Part shown: in pieces, positions 23,072 to 37,635 of the stretch
Layout: every line of letters begins with the position of its first letter
Numbering within the stretch: the stretch's first letter is position 1
Assembly (NCBI RefSeq): GCF_003590095.1
Contig: NC_039489.1
Coordinates: 3,534,001-3,598,000 of the forward strand
Length of the DNA: 64,000 nucleotides
DNA from: Trichoplusia ni
Taxonomy: Eukaryota > Arthropoda > Insecta > Lepidoptera > Noctuidae
Direction of reading: 5' to 3'
The notes under the pieces: generated by a model
Database searches by the model: none
Told to the model about the DNA's origin: nothing
Seen by the model: the letters and a program-made list of their open reading frames with translations, nothing else
Position numbers and translations under genes: made by a program

Positions 23072-26000
23072 ACCTCGCTCGCAGTTTTCTTGTGTAGGGT
23101 TGACTGGCTTGGGATCAAGGTAATAATATCCCTAAAAGTCTGAATGCGAAGAGTAAATGGCGGAACTTAAAACTTTTATACAAGTATATTTAAACTTCAT
23201 GTCGGCATTCCTCGAATATTTTTAATCTAGGCATGACCAATTTCCACTAAATGTAATATTCGAGAGAGCCGAACTCGTGGGAAGCTGCATTTATAGGCCG
23301 GTGCTTCAAATGTTAATATTTTTCTTCATTAATGTCTGAATACCTCTTGATACATATAAAGTAATATAAGCAAACTTTTGATAATGCCTTGTTACGTGTT
23401 TACAGCCTTGTTGTCTATACATACATATATGTCTATTACTATGTCTGTAGATATGCTATATAGCTAGTTATATCAATTTACTATATCAATATCTCCTTTT
23501 ACAATGTGTATCCCCTTTTATAAGAATACTTACACTTATAGAATTTTTCTACGATTGTTATTTAACCTATTTGCGAAAATGTGATTGTGCCTCGTAATCC
23601 AATATTTTCATATTTCTATGTCGATAAATTTGACCAATAATATAAGTACCTACCCAAAATAACTTGTCAGGAACTTTAACATTTTACCCGTCTTTATTCA
23701 GACTTTTTAATGAAATGAACAGTTTTTAAATAAAAGAAGGTCTAAAAATTTGTAAAGAAGGTATTCGTTTCGTACGTATTTTTGTTTATAACTTATAAAG
23801 TAACCGTCATGAGAAGCTATAAATTTTGTAAACAAGTGTTCAGGAGTTCACAACATTTGGACCAACAAAAAAAATGAATTTGTTTAAGATTTAATAAATT
23901 ATTAAGTAACAAATATTAATTAACATAAATATTATTTAAGAATAATTATTCGTCAGATTCAGATGTTTCCATTTCTGTGTCAGAATCAGTGACATGTATC
24001 ACGAAGCTGTCTACAGTTTTATCAATCATCTCATCGATTTTGGAATAAAAATTATCTTCTTCCTTGATAACATGCTCCACACAACGCTTCCAATTTTCCG
24101 AAGTAATCTGCTGCAGTCCCTCTTGTAATAATTGTTTTACCTCGTCAAATTTAAAATTTGTATTTTTGCATACATGGGAATTGTTGGTAATTGGCCATTT
24201 AAAAAGAAACTGTGAATTTTTTTCCTAATTACGGATTTATCAAAATCGTCTACTTTCTGATAAAATTTAGGCCTGTCTTTAGACTTGATAGGTGATTTTA
24301 TTCCCTCTTCTGATTTATATTCTTTTAATATATTATACACAGATGCTATGCCAATTCCCAAAATCGATGCTGTTTTTTTATTTATTTCGGTTTTGTAGGG
24401 ATATTCATTCGATGGCCAATTTTCTTTCACGTACTTATATACGTTGATCACCATATTTTTCTCATTAACCGTAAAGCTCGTCACCTGTAAAAATCACCGG
24501 TAGTCACTTGTCACACGAAGCTCAAGCTATATCTCCAGGTATACCAATTAACCTAACCAATTACTTCACAATTTAAAACCTACTTCTAATATTAACCTTA
24601 AGTTTCCAAAGATTAGCGCGTTTGAACAAACAACTCTTTCTTTTTACTTATTATATATTTTAGATAAATTGTATTACGCACCTTTTGACGTTTTTTTCGT
24701 GGCGAATTTATTTCCTTAGATGTACTGGCTACTGGCTCCATTATACGTAATAACAAATAAAATTAACGCAACAATTAAAGTAACAACAATAAAAAAGTGA
24801 TAACGAAACAATAACAAAATTAACAATAACAACCAGATCCGCGATATATGCAAAGCAATGAAACAAACTCGTACGCATTCGAAACTCGAATGATGCGTTT
24901 ATTTCAAAATGGCGTCCCGATAGTTCACAATCCCTGCGACGGACGCGTTCCGGTACCAAGAAACACAAACGATAGCGCTTTGCGTCGTTAAAATATGATC
25001 CGACTAAATTAAATAGGTTGTTACTTTCATATAACCCGTCTATATTTCATGTCGATTGAATATGGTCAATTTATTATTATCTCGCAGTATAAAATGTTTA
25101 CTTAGTAAAAGATGTTTGTTTACATAATTTATAGCTTCTCGTGACGGGTACTTTAGATGTAGTAAGTTACTGTGTAGTAGCAGCTCGCGGCGCCGAGCGG
25201 GGACCGTCCAACACGTGCTGTCGATGTCGTTGTGATCTATTCGGTACATTTTGTTACAGTATTATGATAATATATGTTAGTACATTATGTAAGACGTGTT
25301 AAATTGTTTATGTCTGTATCCCTTATATTTATAAAAATGTAACAACTAGCTGTAAGTAAATGTAATTCAGATAACTCTACATTTTATAACGTTTGCATTG
25401 GTAATGTGTACGGATGTCGCATTTCATATTTTTATACATTTGTATGGCTTGATATAACATCGTGTCTTACAATGGGTATATAGGGTACTGCCGGGCGCCT
25501 AGTAGTGAGTCTTGAAGGAAAGTTGGTGTCGCAGAGTTGCGGTTCTCTTCCACAAGTGAGATAGTAAAATGTGCCAAAAGTACGTATCGTACATTGCTTA
25601 TTGACCAAGCTTGGTGTCTGTATCAATTTTTACTGTTGTTAATAAATCAAAACTTAAAACTAATATTGTTTCTGTTCTTTTACCAACAATGTTCCTACAT
25701 TTGCACCAATAGTACTTTTGATCAATAAAATAAGGTTGGGGAATTGTAACAAAAACAATAATACTAATATAATAACTAAGAAAATATATTGTGTAGGTAT
25801 TAAGTATAATCTCCACTCGCAGATCACAAAATCTCTCTTTACTATGGACATTTGTGACAACAAAAAAATAATTTATGTTAAAAATGATAGGTACCAGGGA
25901 AGGAAAGGATGAAAACAAACTCCACAGAAATCGGTAACATATGAGTTTATTAACACGAAACGATTGTCTAGAGATAATAATTGTTTAAGTAACAATAACA

Positions 26001-26891
26001 GAGTACCTACACAGTATGTACACGTAAAGCTGTCGGCGAGACCCGCGGGCCGCGAGCCGCGTGGCAGCGGGTAGCGGATGACAGCTAATTGACAGTAACT
26101 AATAGAGGTAAGTATTTGTTCTACACTTTATTCTTTGGCCCACCAACACATGCACCCGTTAAAACACATGTCCATATAAAAGAAATAAAATACTTTCGTA
26201 GATAATTGTTGTATTAATTTGACCACTGCAGTCATTTAGTTAGGCAGTTACCGGGACTGCTTGCACCCACATAAAAGGTACTTTTAGGTACCTACTTATA
26301 ATTACTCTCACTTCACGTCACATATTATTATATACAAATAGAATTCTGTTATATTTATTTTTACCGAATCAAGTCAATAGCGCCTTTCATACATAGCTAT
26401 TAAAATATATTGGAAACAACATTTTTATGAAATTCCTTGTCTTACGAATACATAATCTCATACATTATTAACTATTTAGGTAATTGATCTTAACTGTAAA
26501 TATAACATCGCGGCACACGGTCTGAGTCACTGGCTCTCAACCGCAAGCTTAACATTTTATAGACGCAAAGCTTAAACAGACAAGTATCATAAACATGTGT
26601 TTATTATAGTTTAAGTGACGACTAATTTTCGCGTCACTTTCTTTAAGTTTGGAAATATTTGTCAATTTTATACATTTATATAGATCATCACGTCTGCGAT
26701 CGCAGGCTCATAAAGTGAAACCGTTCAGAGACCCCGTTAATCAATTGTTTTTCATTTCTATTACACGCCTGCTTGTATCTTTGCCAGTAGTTCGGTGGTG
26801 CCGATTGGACAACAACTATCCATTGGTGTCATGTCTTCACTCTATGGCAGCACTAGACATGAAGCCCGGGCGTGTGACGCGTCCCTGGCGT
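23072..26891. other. AT-rich intergenic DNA with a dead transposon
   Basis: Apart from the transposase pseudogene at 23946-24741 I see no coding exon. The region from 25900 leftwards from 26891 probably includes the 3' untranslated region of the minus-strand gene that ends at 26892; several tttatt (minus AATAAA) sites occur, for example near 26597 and 25945, and I cannot choose between them. Confidence 0.5.
23946..24741 (-). pseudogene. Internally deleted DDE-transposase gene with intron
   Basis: Exon 1 (24741-24682) encodes MEPVASTSKEINSPRKKRQK and is spliced through a good donor (GTGCGT) to an acceptor at 24485. Exon 2 continues with a helix-turn-helix type segment (VYKYVKENW, then KKTASILGIGIASVYNILKE) and the linker DKSVIRKKIHSFF. 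Just after LPTI the frame breaks and the sequence jumps to the C-terminal tail (KFDEVKQLLQEGLQ, ITSENWKRCVEHVIKEE, TDSDTEMETSESDE), ending at 23946. The N- and C-terminal pieces match a DDE transposase type I know from insects. The whole catalytic DDE core between them is missing, so no active enzyme can be made. A retroelement fragment at 24611-24665 lies in the intron. Confidence 0.72.
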
Positions 26892-29764
26892 CTATATGGC
26901 GGTCTCCTTGCGGTCGTGCGCGGCGTAGTGCTGCACATCTTCGTAAGGAGGCGGCCGCTCCTCCGCCTCCTCCAGCTCCAAGTCCAGGTCGCTCTCTGCA
27001 ACGTGAAGATAATACAATCGGATGGAAAACATTAAACTGTACTTCAGATAGTATGCTGGAAAATAGTTTGACGAGATTTAAATGATAAGCGTTCTCTTTC
27101 GCGTCATGCACTTTGCCACAGCTCACCTGAGAAGGCACCCGACTCGGGCCTGAGCGTGGGCGCTAGTATGTCGCCGTCGCTGGCGAAGCGCGGGCGGCCG
27201 GGCCCCGCCAGCGCAGACCCGGGCAGCGCGCGCCCCCGGCCCCCGGGGCCCGCGGGGCCCGCGTGCGAGCGCAGCTCGGACAGCGTGCCCTCCTCGGCGA
27301 GATAGCATGCACCGCCGTCGTAGCCCACGGGCTCTAAACCCACACACACATGCCAACATATACACACACGGTAGCAGGAAGCATGCTTCAACATGGCTCT
27401 TATGAGAAGCTTTCTGTTGAAAATAATGCGGAATATAGGCTTCACGATTTTTAAAGTCACAAAGCGTTATAATTTCATTGTTATCTGTAGTGAATGCATC
27501 ATTCGTTGCGATTTTTTGATCATTAATAGGTATTTAGGGAATTTGCAAGTATAGAGAGATATAGCACACATAAAGGAATTAATTCAACCATAAGAGAAGT
27601 ACGTACCCACAGAGGGTGGCGGGAACACGGGTCGGGCGGCGAGGCTGGCGCGGGACTCCATGGTATGGTGCGTGGCGCCGGAGCGGTCGAGCTGCTCGAG
27701 GCGGTCCAGCTGCTCGATGACGTCATCCATGCAGAAGCCGAGCGCGCGCGGGTGCGGCTCGTCCAGCAACACGCGCGGTACCTCGCGGCTGCGGATGGAT
27801 TCGTTGATGCTCTGCTTGTCGTCCTTGGCCTTGTACACGACTGATGATTTCGCGTGGAGGTCGTGTTCTATCTCCTCCTCGTCGTGACCCTCGCCGATAT
27901 AGAAGTTGGAGGCTTCGGTGGCGTCGTCGTCCTTGATGTCGGTGGTCTCGTTCTCCTTTTTCCCGCGCGAAGACTTGATGTTGGAGTGGTGTTTCTTGCA
28001 GGGCGCAGTGCTGGCGCTGGCGCAGTGCTCGTCGCTCTTGTCGTCGAGGGAGGAAGACTCGGGCGTGGCGTGCGGCGCCTCGGGGCTCTCGCTGGAGAGC
28101 GAGTGGCGCTCACGCTGCGGCTTGAGCGGGATGTACAGGTCCTTGCTGGAGCGCTCCCAGTCACGCCGGTGGATCACCTCGTCGATGACGGACGGCGCGG
28201 AGTGGTAGCGCGCGTCCAGTTCGCTGCTGTCGTGATTGGACTTCCGACGCACTATCTCCTCGTGGCTGCGGTGAGCCGACAGGGGTTTCTTGTATCCTAA
28301 CAATGGGACCAGATAGTTACTATATGAAATTATGAAGAATTGTGAAAAAAGTTAACTTAAAATAATTTATTGCAGAACATTAGAGGTCATCGTACTAAAT
28401 GAATCAATAACAAAGTCAGTTCTCATCCTGACGATATGGTAATAATTCTCGTAAACTTTTGGCTGAGTTTCAAAATGACGTATCAAGTAGGTCAGTCAAT
28501 GTAATGCTTCAATCCTCTACACTCTACCCGGTCAGTAGCTTTACTGATTGCCAAGATATGGCAAAAGGCAAAATTTATTACCCCTAAGTGTTCAGACAGG
28601 GGGCGAAGACGGGCCGGCTGCTTAAATAAATTAAATGTTAGGAGTTCAGATAAGATGATATAGTAATATTGCAGCAGTTTACCAGTGTTTTACAAGGACA
28701 AGGACAAGGATAAGGACCCTACCCACCATTTAACGTGCCTTCGATCACACAGAGGAAATGGTTATGACAGATGACCCATTCACACGGACCGACCGTATCA
28801 AGCGTAGCTTAACCTGTGATCGATAAACTTGTCAAGTACAGTAGTAGTTTAGCCAATAGCTTTGCTCTTAGAATAAACATATAATGTAGCTGGTACAGCA
28901 GACTGTAGGTTCAGTTGTTTAGTTTGTTATGTTAAGTTATGGGAGACGCATGTTACCGGAGGTGCTGGGCAGGTGCAGGGACACGGCGCTACTGCCGATG
29001 CGGCGCCCGAACATGTCGCTGGAGCGGCGCCGCGACCCCGACTCTGCAACATGTCTGGGCTACAGCCAGCTGTCATGGTATTGGTCCCACGTCGGGTGCC
29101 AGTTAATATAAAAACATGTCTGTAACTTGGGAAAATTGTATATGTGTAAGACGCCGCTCTAGCCTGGGTAAAGCGCCCTCTCATCTCCCACAAAAACACC
29201 AGAACGGCTTCAAGTTCACATTCCAAATACTTTTGAATTGTATTACAAACTATGTTATGTGCGTACTGACCGTGCACATGAGCGAGGACAGGCCGCTGCG
29301 GGTGCTTTCCGGACGCGCTATCTGTAACAAAATCATCACTTAAACAATAAAAACGTATTCCAAACCAAGTTTGAATGAAATAAGAAATTATGTGTGTGAG
29401 GGAAACAGTTTTCGTTCATTTATTTTCCCCGACAGCAGAAACATGGTAGGATCGTACCCGTGTCACATGATGTACACTGGCCATCACCATGGTGCACTAA
29501 GAGCACGATGAGATTTGTACTCCGCAGGGTTTGGACATGAGAGTTATTTAAAAGAGCTATTTATCAAGACAGGTACAATGATTTTTCAAGGGCCTGTGCA
29601 GCTTGAACGTGATGCTGTATGGGTACTGTACGTGTGTGTGTGCGCGTCAGACCTGAGCTGGCGTCGTCGTTCCAGCAGCAGAGCCAGCACAGCAGCAGCA
29701 GCGGCGCGCACAGCTCGGCCGCCAGCACGCCGCCCGCCGCCGCACCCGCGCCCGCGCCCGCCAT
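26892..29764 (-). CDS. Membrane-anchored protein with acidic/Ser-rich tail and PPPY motif, 416 aa
   Basis: Six exons, in order of translation: 29764-29653, 29321-29271, 29043-28957, 28296-27607, 27333-27127 and 26995-26892. I do not recognise the family. The N-terminus is Ala/Gly-rich and leads into one hydrophobic segment at about residues 13-31 (VLAAELCAPLLLLCWLCCW), a signal anchor or signal peptide. A basic Ser/Arg region follows (SGSRRRSSDMFGRR), a typical phosphorylation consensus. The long exon is charged, with an acidic part (DDDATEASN, EGHDEEEIEHD) and the hydrophobic-repeat phrase VIEQLDRLEQLDR. The C-terminus has an acidic ELEEAEERPPPYEDV, a PPxY ligand for WW domains. The first exon has an acceptor just before the ATG, so an upstream coding or leader exon near 30.3 kb is possible. 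Confidence 0.75.
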
Positions 29765-32700
29765 GCCACGCGCTCTAGCTTCAACACCTGGTAAACAACT
29801 GACTCTTGGAGGAACCCGCATCGCTTCGACCACGGAAAGATCATTGGACGTGCTTGATGCCTCTTAATTTGGTCTATTACTTTGTCAATTATCTATTGTA
29901 GAAGCTTTCCTTCCGACTTCCAGAGAGTATGCAAAACTCATATGCAACTAATTTGGAAATCACTCCAGATACTGAATGTTTCTGTTTTAAGTGCAATTGG
30001 GCCATTTATTTTTTCAACTTACTAACTTGAACTAATTAATTGGTCTGGTCGTCATGAAAATTTCAAATTTAATACACGATGTATGTAGGTATTTTTCGTA
30101 TAAAATAATGAACACAATACGTACCTGAATTATTCTCAAGGAAGTCTATGAAGAATGTGACATTATTCAAGACATCAGCTGATGTGAGCCTGGCTGTCGA
30201 CGATAATTTCCTTCCAAAAAATAACTCCAAAAATTTTGCGAAGCTTTTTGTGAGTAAAAGCTGACCGTATGATGGAGACCCGGTATTTGTAAGTGGAGAT
30301 GTTGAGTGTGCCCCGCGTGGTGTGTGTGCGTGAGAGGCGAGCACTGGCGGAGTCTGCGAGCGCGGGATGTTTACCACAGCGCCGCGCGCCGAGCGGCGAC
30401 AGCGCGCTGCCAAACTCTCGCTGCGACGAGAGTAAAACCCAGGCCGGCGACACACCGGGACCAATCTGTTGAGTATTGGCAACCTTCTTTTTTCAATCAA
30501 AACCTTTGTATGGATTTTTTTTTTCTTTTGCAGAAAAAATGGAGGAAAATTTATTTTATTTGCAAAGTTACAAAGAGATGGTAGGACAAATACTTTTGTT
30601 TTTATTAGAATTAGATATAGGGCAAAAATAATTAACAACTTGTTAATTAATAACTTGTTAATTATTTTTCCCCGGTATCAACGATTTCTCTTTCAGATCA
30701 CTGTAAGGTGTGTGTGGTTGCTCCCGGTGCGGCCCGGGTGGCGGCCGCTGGCGCCGGAGTGTCGCGCGGCATCGATCCCGCGCGCCATCGATTGTCGCCG
30801 GCTCCCGCACATCTGATCACGTACCGACCCGGTACTCCACGCTACACACTCATAATAATACAGTCGAGATTGACCACGACTCTTCTTTATTGTAAATTGC
30901 AAAAATATTTTTTCCGTGTTTCAAAGATACTTAATTTCTGATTATTTCATTTAAATATGAAAAAGGGTATATAGATAAGTCGTATTATACTTCATATGAC
31001 CGTTTCCTTTTTCATTTCTGAAAGATTTAGTGAAAAAAATTGATGTAAGAAAGAATTAATCGAAAAGGGACGAGTGAAGAGTCGTAGCATTACCGTAGCA
31101 CTACAGGCGTAGCCAATCGTGGGGAAAAGTTACGAGTGCTACGAACATGAACATTTCGTAGCTGTATTAACACGGGAGTAAACCTGAGTCAATTCAATTC
31201 AAATTCTTTATTTCTCTCATATTATTACATTACATAACTAAATTACATGCCCCGCAAAACAGTTTACACGGTTTGACTGCGGTTACACGGTTTGACTATC
31301 CCATTGTATTGTATCCTATTAGATTGTAGCCTATTAAGGATTTATTAGTACACTTGTAAGATCGCAGCTTGTCTGAGCATGTAGCAGGCCTATCTATACA
31401 TGCACGGGGCATATGCGATGCTCGGCTGTGAGGATGACATCAGCTAGCCCGCTATCGATGAGCGGAATATCCCACATCGCGTGGCTGCCTGTCGATAAGA
31501 CTTGGAAAGGGAAACGTGAGGGGAGAGCTGAGAAAGGGCTAATTGGTTATGAACTTATGATTTTAACTGTGTTTACAATACGAAACCGAATTATTAAAAT
31601 AATCCATGCTACTCCAATGCAAGCTGTCCACATGGTAGTTAAGAGTTCCACAGTATTAATCGTCAGTCCTCTGGATGCTAGCGTGTAGCTCATCGTCAGC
31701 ATAGCGTCGTTCACATTATTAATAATATAATCTGACAGCTATTTGCCCTCATTAGTGTGAATAGTGCGATTTATATCTGCTTCGTGATGTACCTACCTAT
31801 TTACTCTGCTTTGGTAATTTTGCGCATTTCACCCATTTGCACAAATGGGGTATGAAATGTAGAGAAGTTTAAATAGTTATATTTTGAATATCCCGATGAT
31901 TTAGATGTAATCTTGTATCGTGGTATTGTAGGGTGTTGTTTCGTCGCACTAATAATAAAGTCTGTAATTTCTTGCATTGGTAAATATTTACTACAGGTTT
32001 CCTATATTCCTATGAAAAGGAGGCAAATAGGTAAGTATGTCATGGACACAATCTTTTTTGGGATATCAAGGACCACAATGTAGAAATAATGAGACAATAC
32101 TGTCTTCGTACATGTGTTGGATTGAACGGATCTTACAGTTATTGCTATGCCCTTGACCCATTGTGTGGTGCCTAGTGTCGTGCGGGCCGCCCTCAGGTCG
32201 CAGCTGCAGGGAGAGCATCTCATCAATGTGTGATGCGGACTGCGGTCCACTTTCTCCCGTGGTTCTGGCGCAGGCCACGCGGCGGCGGCGGCGCTAGTGT
32301 CGCGGTCGCTCCGCGCATGCGCCCGACACACCCTCCGCCGCTGTTTATTTATCCGCCGCCAGTCTCGGGCGCGCCGCGCGCCGCGCTCACATCGTCAGCT
32401 CTCACACATAACATCTAGCTCGATGTTCCACGCGATATGCTTCTGTGATTGCAGTGCGCTGTTCAGATATGTGATGTAAACACTCTGTATAGGTGTCGTG
32501 TGTGCTGCCGTGCTATACTCCTCTGTGGACAACTACCATTGGTGAGTGGCGTTGTGACTGTTGTGGCTTATTTATGAGAATTGATTGGGTGACCTTGACA
32601 TGACAGCACCGAGTGCGGATGTCGCTGGAATCACAACATTGGTTCCTTAGTGCAAGATGCGACAGAACGATACTCCGCCGATTCCAGGAACGATTACCTT

Positions 32701-35700
32701 AAGAAAAGCAAGCCGAGTGACGAAACCATGGCTTCTGCAGAAACAGCTTAGCTATGTATAGGATAATAAAATAACATATGGTCAACAAATACACTCTTGG
32801 GGTATTCATACAAGCACCTATACGCACACACGAAAAAGAAAAATAAACCTCCTTGCAAATGCTTTGAGGAAAGTAAGTTTTAATGGTGTTTACATACTAC
32901 AAAGAGGTAGGCACATGCAGTAACTCTTATGGTAATTAAACACACATACGGAATGAGGGTGAAAAGATGTTGCTTGCTCATGGTAGCCACACTGGGCAAT
33001 ATGAGTGGGAACTGTAAACCTGACCTCTACAAGCTAAAGGCAGGATACTTTTTAACAAGGTGATTACTCCCAAGTCCTGAAATCTAGCCTCATTGTATAT
33101 CGATCGAGACGAAAGCTAACCATACGTGAATTAAATAACTTGTTCATCTTATTGTTAAAAACTTCTTTTTGATGATCTTTTCTTCTTGATTTTGAGTTAT
33201 CCTCAATGAAACAAAACTTGACAATTGAACTAGTTTCGAGTCGTTAACAAATTCAGCTATCTGTTGTTGTTTACGTATATTGTAAGACAACATGAGAGAG
33301 TAACACGCGTACGGTAATCTGGCTCGTTTAGTAATGAATCACGCAGTTATGCAACCCGCGAGCCGCGAGCCCGCGCTGCGCCGCTGCGCTTGTTGCCATG
33401 CGGCCGGCGCGCGGCGCCCACGCGGGGGCTACTGCTTTGTAAACGGTACCACAACAATACGACCAGTTCGCTCGCCGACTAGCCGGTCCACTTACTACTG
33501 CAATACTTGTCTCAGATATTGCAATATGTCAATCAATATACATACATTTCATACGACAGGTATTATTTTAGTCCAGTCAAAATAGGCATTCCGATTTTCA
33601 TAAATTCACATAGAGCTGAGAATTGTTGCGGGTCTCATATACCACAAGTTATGAGAAAAACAAAAAACCCACGATGGTTAAATTTTCAACCCCCACAACT
33701 TTTAAATGGAAGAAGGAATTTCAACATCGCTTTGATTGGTGAACAAAAATAGTTAGGTACTGTGATGAATTTTCAATCCTTTAATGGTCAAATTCATGCA
33801 GATTTCAGTAGCAATCTAGAGTCTTATAGTTTAAGACTGAGTTAGAAGGGTCTCCGGTAACATCTGTAAGTTGGATTCTCAATAGGTTTTAACATGGTCA
33901 AGTAGTAAACGGAATCTCTCACGATGCGAAGTGCCGAATATTTATTATGTATTTTTGACGATATAGTCGATCACGACTAAGCCGGTAAAATCTTTCCACA
34001 TTCCCAAACAGGAGACCGATTAGAAATCCTGATAACCTCCTTTTTAGTTAACAAACTATTCCGCATAGAGCACATAACGAGCTTTTAATTATGAACACAT
34101 TGATGAAGCGCGGCGCTGAGCTTGCATAAAGCGCCGCCTAGTTAGCCTCGGTCGCGTCACCCTCCCTCCATCTAGTATTTGCGTTGCGGTTTCCATGGAC
34201 ACACCTGCCCTGGCGGACGCTTGTCGCCGTCGCATGCTCACACCTAATCATTACACTTACAATCTAAAAAAATAACTGTAGTGAGCATGATAATGAAAAA
34301 CTATAAAAGTAGAGAAGCTTTAGAAGCTCCATGTCAGCAGTTCACATTAGGCTAATAGATTGTACCGACTCAGTCCATCTCACTTGCATATGGACTAATA
34401 AAGGAGCCCGATTAGTATCGTATGCTTCCGGGTACTGGAATTAGCGGCCGCGGTTCAAAGATTCCAACAACGTCGAGCTGAAACTGTGTACCTTTCATGA
34501 GATACTAGCTGTGCCTCGCGAACCACTAATAGCAAAACAAGTCAAGTCAAGTCGAGTCTCAATATACGATGTCCTGATACCGCCCTCGTGTACTACTGCT
34601 ATTGCCTGTTCTCCTGGTGCACCCTAATGTACTTATTTCTACCTCCTCCTACCTACTACCTCCTACACCTACCTGCCAGTTACGTTTTTTTTAAGCCAAA
34701 ATGTAAAAAAAAAATACTTAGTAAGAAAATTTCGCAAATGTTTCTAAAATTCTACTGATTGTATTACAATTTGCTTAACTTGTATGATGTTTACTTATCA
34801 GAATTTCTTTTATTTTCGTATTTGTTCATGTAATCCGAAATACTTAATAACAAACCTATTACTTAGTTACAAAATGTAAAGTTAAACATACGCGAACAAT
34901 TTGGAAGGAAGAATTCCTGTTGCTTGTGGAGCGACTCAAGCGAGTTACACTTCTCGGTAAAGTTATTTAACTAATTACTGTTCATTATAATACACACTTG
35001 AGTTTCTGCATTCATCAGATTCTCCTAATATTTGCATAATTACATTACAATTAGATCTCTTAATATTAATTGCTGGTAAGAGGCGTCATTTCTTAGAACG
35101 CCTTCCGTTGAAAATTTAATGAAATGAATAAACATTTCGTAACTATAGTATCGCGTTCATTAACGGCTGAGTCGTCGGGCAGCTAATGACGGTTCGTTAC
35201 TTAATGTTGTGTTAGCCACAGCCAACAATATCAGTTTTCATAATCACCCATTAAGGTGACAGACGTGGTTTGCTGCACTTCATGTGTACACCAAATCTTT
35301 TGCTCTTTTACAATCAATCATTAAGTAGTGTTGTACGAGTGCGATTAGAAATCGGCGTATGTGTGGAGGAAGCCACCTCGTTATCCTGTTGTTCCGATAC
35401 AAGCCGTCACGCGTCTAGTTAACTATTGTGCATTTGTTCAGTTGTGCTTTATTTGGAATCGTGTACGAGCCGAAATTGTAGTGTCAGAAGAAACGTTCTG
35501 AACAGCGGGATCGAAATAATCTGGAGCGTAAATTGTACCTACCATAGGAAGATGGTAACGCGTCGGGGTAAGTAAAGAAGATTTAAAAGTATGTGATTTG
35601 AAAAGTTGGGGAGAAGAGACGCTGTAACCTGGAGGTTCTGAGCCCGAACAACCCGAATCTAGCATTTCGAATTAACATTTTTTGTCCATAAATATCGTTA

Positions 35701-37635
35701 TATAAAGTAAACACGTGGACTTTAGTATAATGGCGCCATAATACGTTATCCTATGTGAACTTTTGGGATTCTTTATTACAACCAACTTAGTCGTAAAGTT
35801 CTTCTAGACCTCCAGAAAATATTATTTGGATTGGTATTCATGCACGCATGTGTATAGAAGATACGAGAAGACTGTTTACAAACACAGACGATCAGAGCAA
35901 ACTACGTAGTATCAAGAAGGCTGCTGTAATAACTTGAAAACCATCTTCGCATTAATGCCAATCAGAGGGATACGTTACAGTAGTAAAGTATTTAAGTATG
36001 CCGATATATTAGTATCGGCAGTCTGACACATTAAGTCACCGAGCGTGCCCTGTCGCCGACGTAACACCGCGTAATGGTGAAGTGGACCAAGTGATGCGAT
36101 GTGTTACACCACTCACGCGGAACATGAGGGCAGCAATGAGCGCGCGCCGCGACCGCTCTGGCATGGTGTTCATGAAACAATAGATAGAAATAATAGGGCA
36201 ACAAGGTATATAATTACCTAATTTAGGATTCATAATTTCGCGACCGAACATATTTATGTTCGGAAACTCATAACTTATTTGAAATAAATAAATTGAAATT
36301 TCTGGTGAAGTGTTTCTTGTTCACTAGCAGAACAATGGGTATCGGTTTTCTTTGGGATAGTTACTTGTTTGAATGTAGGCAAACACGCAGCTGGCGGTGG
36401 CCAGCGTGTACGAAGGGCAAGCGGTAATGAGATTACATCTGCCCTATATATCTTAAGCTTGAGTCGCAAGGCTGCACTACAGTTGCAGCACTCAACGACA
36501 AAATGTACTTAATATAGACCGAACCTCGTGCACAACGTCTGTTTGTTTTTTTTCGGCCAGATCGCAGGCGTTGATTGCAAGAGGACTTTTAAGCGACACT
36601 TTACAATCCTAAAGCTACAGCAAGTATTTCTAAAAAGCTAACTACGTTAGCAACAGAAGAGCTTTGCTTACGGTCTTGTAACAGCAAACAGCAACTGCTT
36701 TGTTTATCACATTTTTTTTGCCAGTAGTTTGGCACATTCGTACCACCTTGAACTAGGAACGGGCAGGCCAATTTTACTTTACTACCATTTACGATGTTTT
36801 GTATTGCTTCTGCTCGCTGAATCAAACGCTCCTTGGAGAAGAGCAAATTATAATTATTGAAATTGACACCACTTCATGTGCGAACCATCGTGTCATCGTT
36901 TAACGAGCTCTAATTCAGGATATCGTTTTATGTTATTTAGGAATTGGGAAAATACTTGACTACTCAGCACATTTGTCCTTATTTATGTTGTTAACAATGT
37001 GCTGGATTTCTAATGCAATTGATAGCCCCGAGCTTCTTGCAAAACTTGGATTTAATACCCCCGTAAAGGCTATGCGGCATCATACACCTCTGAACTTACC
37101 ACTTGTGCCATCAAATTACCGGCAGAATACTTTTCTCTGGCGATGAAGCAAGACTTTAAACTTGGTTTATAAATCGCATGACTTTGATATTTTCAACGCG
37201 AATTTGACATCAATGAGACGGTTGCTAAGCTGAGATTTTTTTCTTAAATATCAAGATTAATTTAACCTGGTAGTATTGTACTTTCTCTTGCGTTTCTTTG
37301 TAATATGAATTGTTTATTTTGCTGTCCACATTAATCTAATAATGTTATACAATAGTTTAATAGCGAAGACCTATAATTGGCTGTATTCCGCCAAACTTGC
37401 TTTTTATGTTCTTTTGTAAATGCTGTTGGTCTTCCAAAACAAAATAAATAAATAAATCTCTACCAGTGCTATAGATGTAACTGCTTAAATATAGATGGTA
37501 AATCTAAAAGCATTGATGGACATAGGATGCTTTTGCTCAGGACTAGAGCAGACCGGCAAGAGAGAAGTTTTAATTTGTATCTGTTGTTGTGACAGAGCTG
37601 TAACGAAAACGTTTGTTGTCACAGCAAGTGTGGGC
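29765..37635. other. Long gene-poor region with scattered CpG-rich islands
   Basis: No exon I can defend. CpG-rich islands at about 30300-30460, 30710-30800, 32160-32400, 33340-33440 and 34100-34210 look like promoters or untranslated exons. The first could be the leader of the minus-strand 26892 gene; any of the later ones could serve the plus-strand 37636 gene. Bases 31195-31510 look like a reversed retroelement tail. The rest is AT-rich and featureless to me. Confidence 0.45.
31195..31510 (-). repeat. Possible LINE 3' fragment
   Basis: Read on the minus strand the segment ends in gaataaagaatttgaattg, the A/T-rich tail typical of several insect non-LTR elements, preceded by about 300 bases of mixed composition. 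There is no second copy in this window, so the call rests on the tail alone. Confidence 0.3.

Noticed and set aside
25598..25918. 106-aa minus-strand ORF in AT-rich DNA
   Set aside because: Phe/Ile/Tyr-rich composition typical of random AT-rich sequence; no motif or splice context.
32002..32331. Minus-strand ORF over the CpG island at 32.2 kb (SASHIDEMLSLQLRPEG)
   Set aside because: Looks slightly protein-like, but I found no convincing splice sites or partner exons; more likely promoter or leader sequence.
33334..33585. Plus-strand ORF starting MNHAVMQPASREPAL in a CpG island
   Set aside because: Open only through the GC-rich patch; considered as a first exon of the 37636 gene, but the phase does not fit the acceptor near 37625.
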